A DNA stretch of 64,000 nucleotides from positions 160,007 through 224,006 of the forward strand of contig CAVUWX010000004.1 in NCBI GenBank assembly GCA_963745205.1, written 5' to 3'. A program made the position numbers and the translations under genes. Below, piece by piece: positions 63,927 to 64,000 of this stretch. The notes under the pieces are model-generated. The model did no database searches. It was given only the letters and a program-made list of their open reading frames with translations, and had not been told where the DNA came from. The stretch comes from Hyphomicrobium_A sp963745205 (GTDB taxonomy: Bacteria > Pseudomonadota > Alphaproteobacteria > Rhizobiales > Hyphomicrobiaceae). Position 1 is the stretch's first letter, and each line of letters opens with the position of its first letter.

Positions 63927-64000
<74 letters not shown>

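Overview
The window is high-GC DNA, densely coded on both strands, with the gene complement of an alphaproteobacterium, most likely of the order Hyphomicrobiales (Rhizobiales). Pointers are the ffs-dnaX-ybaB neighbourhood, a complete cpa/tad Flp-pilus locus, a yejABEF peptide importer, a def-fmt-truA cluster, a two-gene egtB-egtD set and a DnaX without the zinc-binding cysteines. No phage, insertion sequence, CRISPR array or rRNA operon was seen.

Layout. 1-4.6 kb: edge of a membrane protein, then a minus-strand block (caspase-like protease, metallophosphoesterase, cupredoxin, ECF sigma factor, anti-sigma factor, small protein) with a divergent P460-type cytochrome. 5.5-9.3 kb: glutathione S-transferase, an intergenic palindromic repeat, a cation diffusion facilitator, a YdjM-type membrane protein and a TetR regulator. 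9.4-22.8 kb: the pilus locus, with two TadE-like proteins and a secretin-N-like protein on the minus strand, two Flp pilins and cpaA-cpaB-cpaC-cpaD-cpaE-cpaF-tadB-tadC on the plus strand, and tadD facing back. 22.9-27.2 kb: two more glutathione S-transferases, a leucyl aminopeptidase with an NlpC/P60 hydrolase, and a small conserved protein. 27.2-35.0 kb: YejF, YejE, YejB and two YejA-like binding proteins. 35.1-41.4 kb: anchored cytochrome c, kdsB, pheA, a dehydrogenase, SRP RNA, dnaX, ybaB and a PEBP-family protein. 41.4-47.5 kb: a secreted protein, a very large amino-acid-permease/GGDEF/EAL fusion, and an aldehyde dehydrogenase with its DUF779 partner. 47.7-56.4 kb: recR, an NDP-sugar dehydratase and glycosyltransferase, a RimB-like protease, def, fmt, truA and folE, with small secreted proteins between them. 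56.8-64 kb: a DHA2-type MFS exporter with a cytoplasmic C-terminal domain, a cNMP-binding/thioredoxin-reductase-like flavoprotein, egtD-egtB, a truncated flavoprotein gene, and tRNA-Thr(GGT) running off the right edge.

The strongest global signal is a set of single-base excesses that break reading frames in cpaC, yejB, a yejA gene, kdsB, pheA (twice) and dnaX. Removing exactly one base per lesion restores a full-length family member each time, and most of the extra bases duplicate a neighbour. Because dnaX is essential, these look like consensus sequencing errors rather than gene decay, so those genes are annotated over their full span.

The most unusual biology is the single-chain amino-acid permease-HAMP-GGDEF-EAL protein, the caspase/cupredoxin/ECF-sigma block with its divergent P460 cytochrome, and the paired Flp pilins whose spacer carries a perfect inverted repeat and whose downstream side carries two stacked hairpins.
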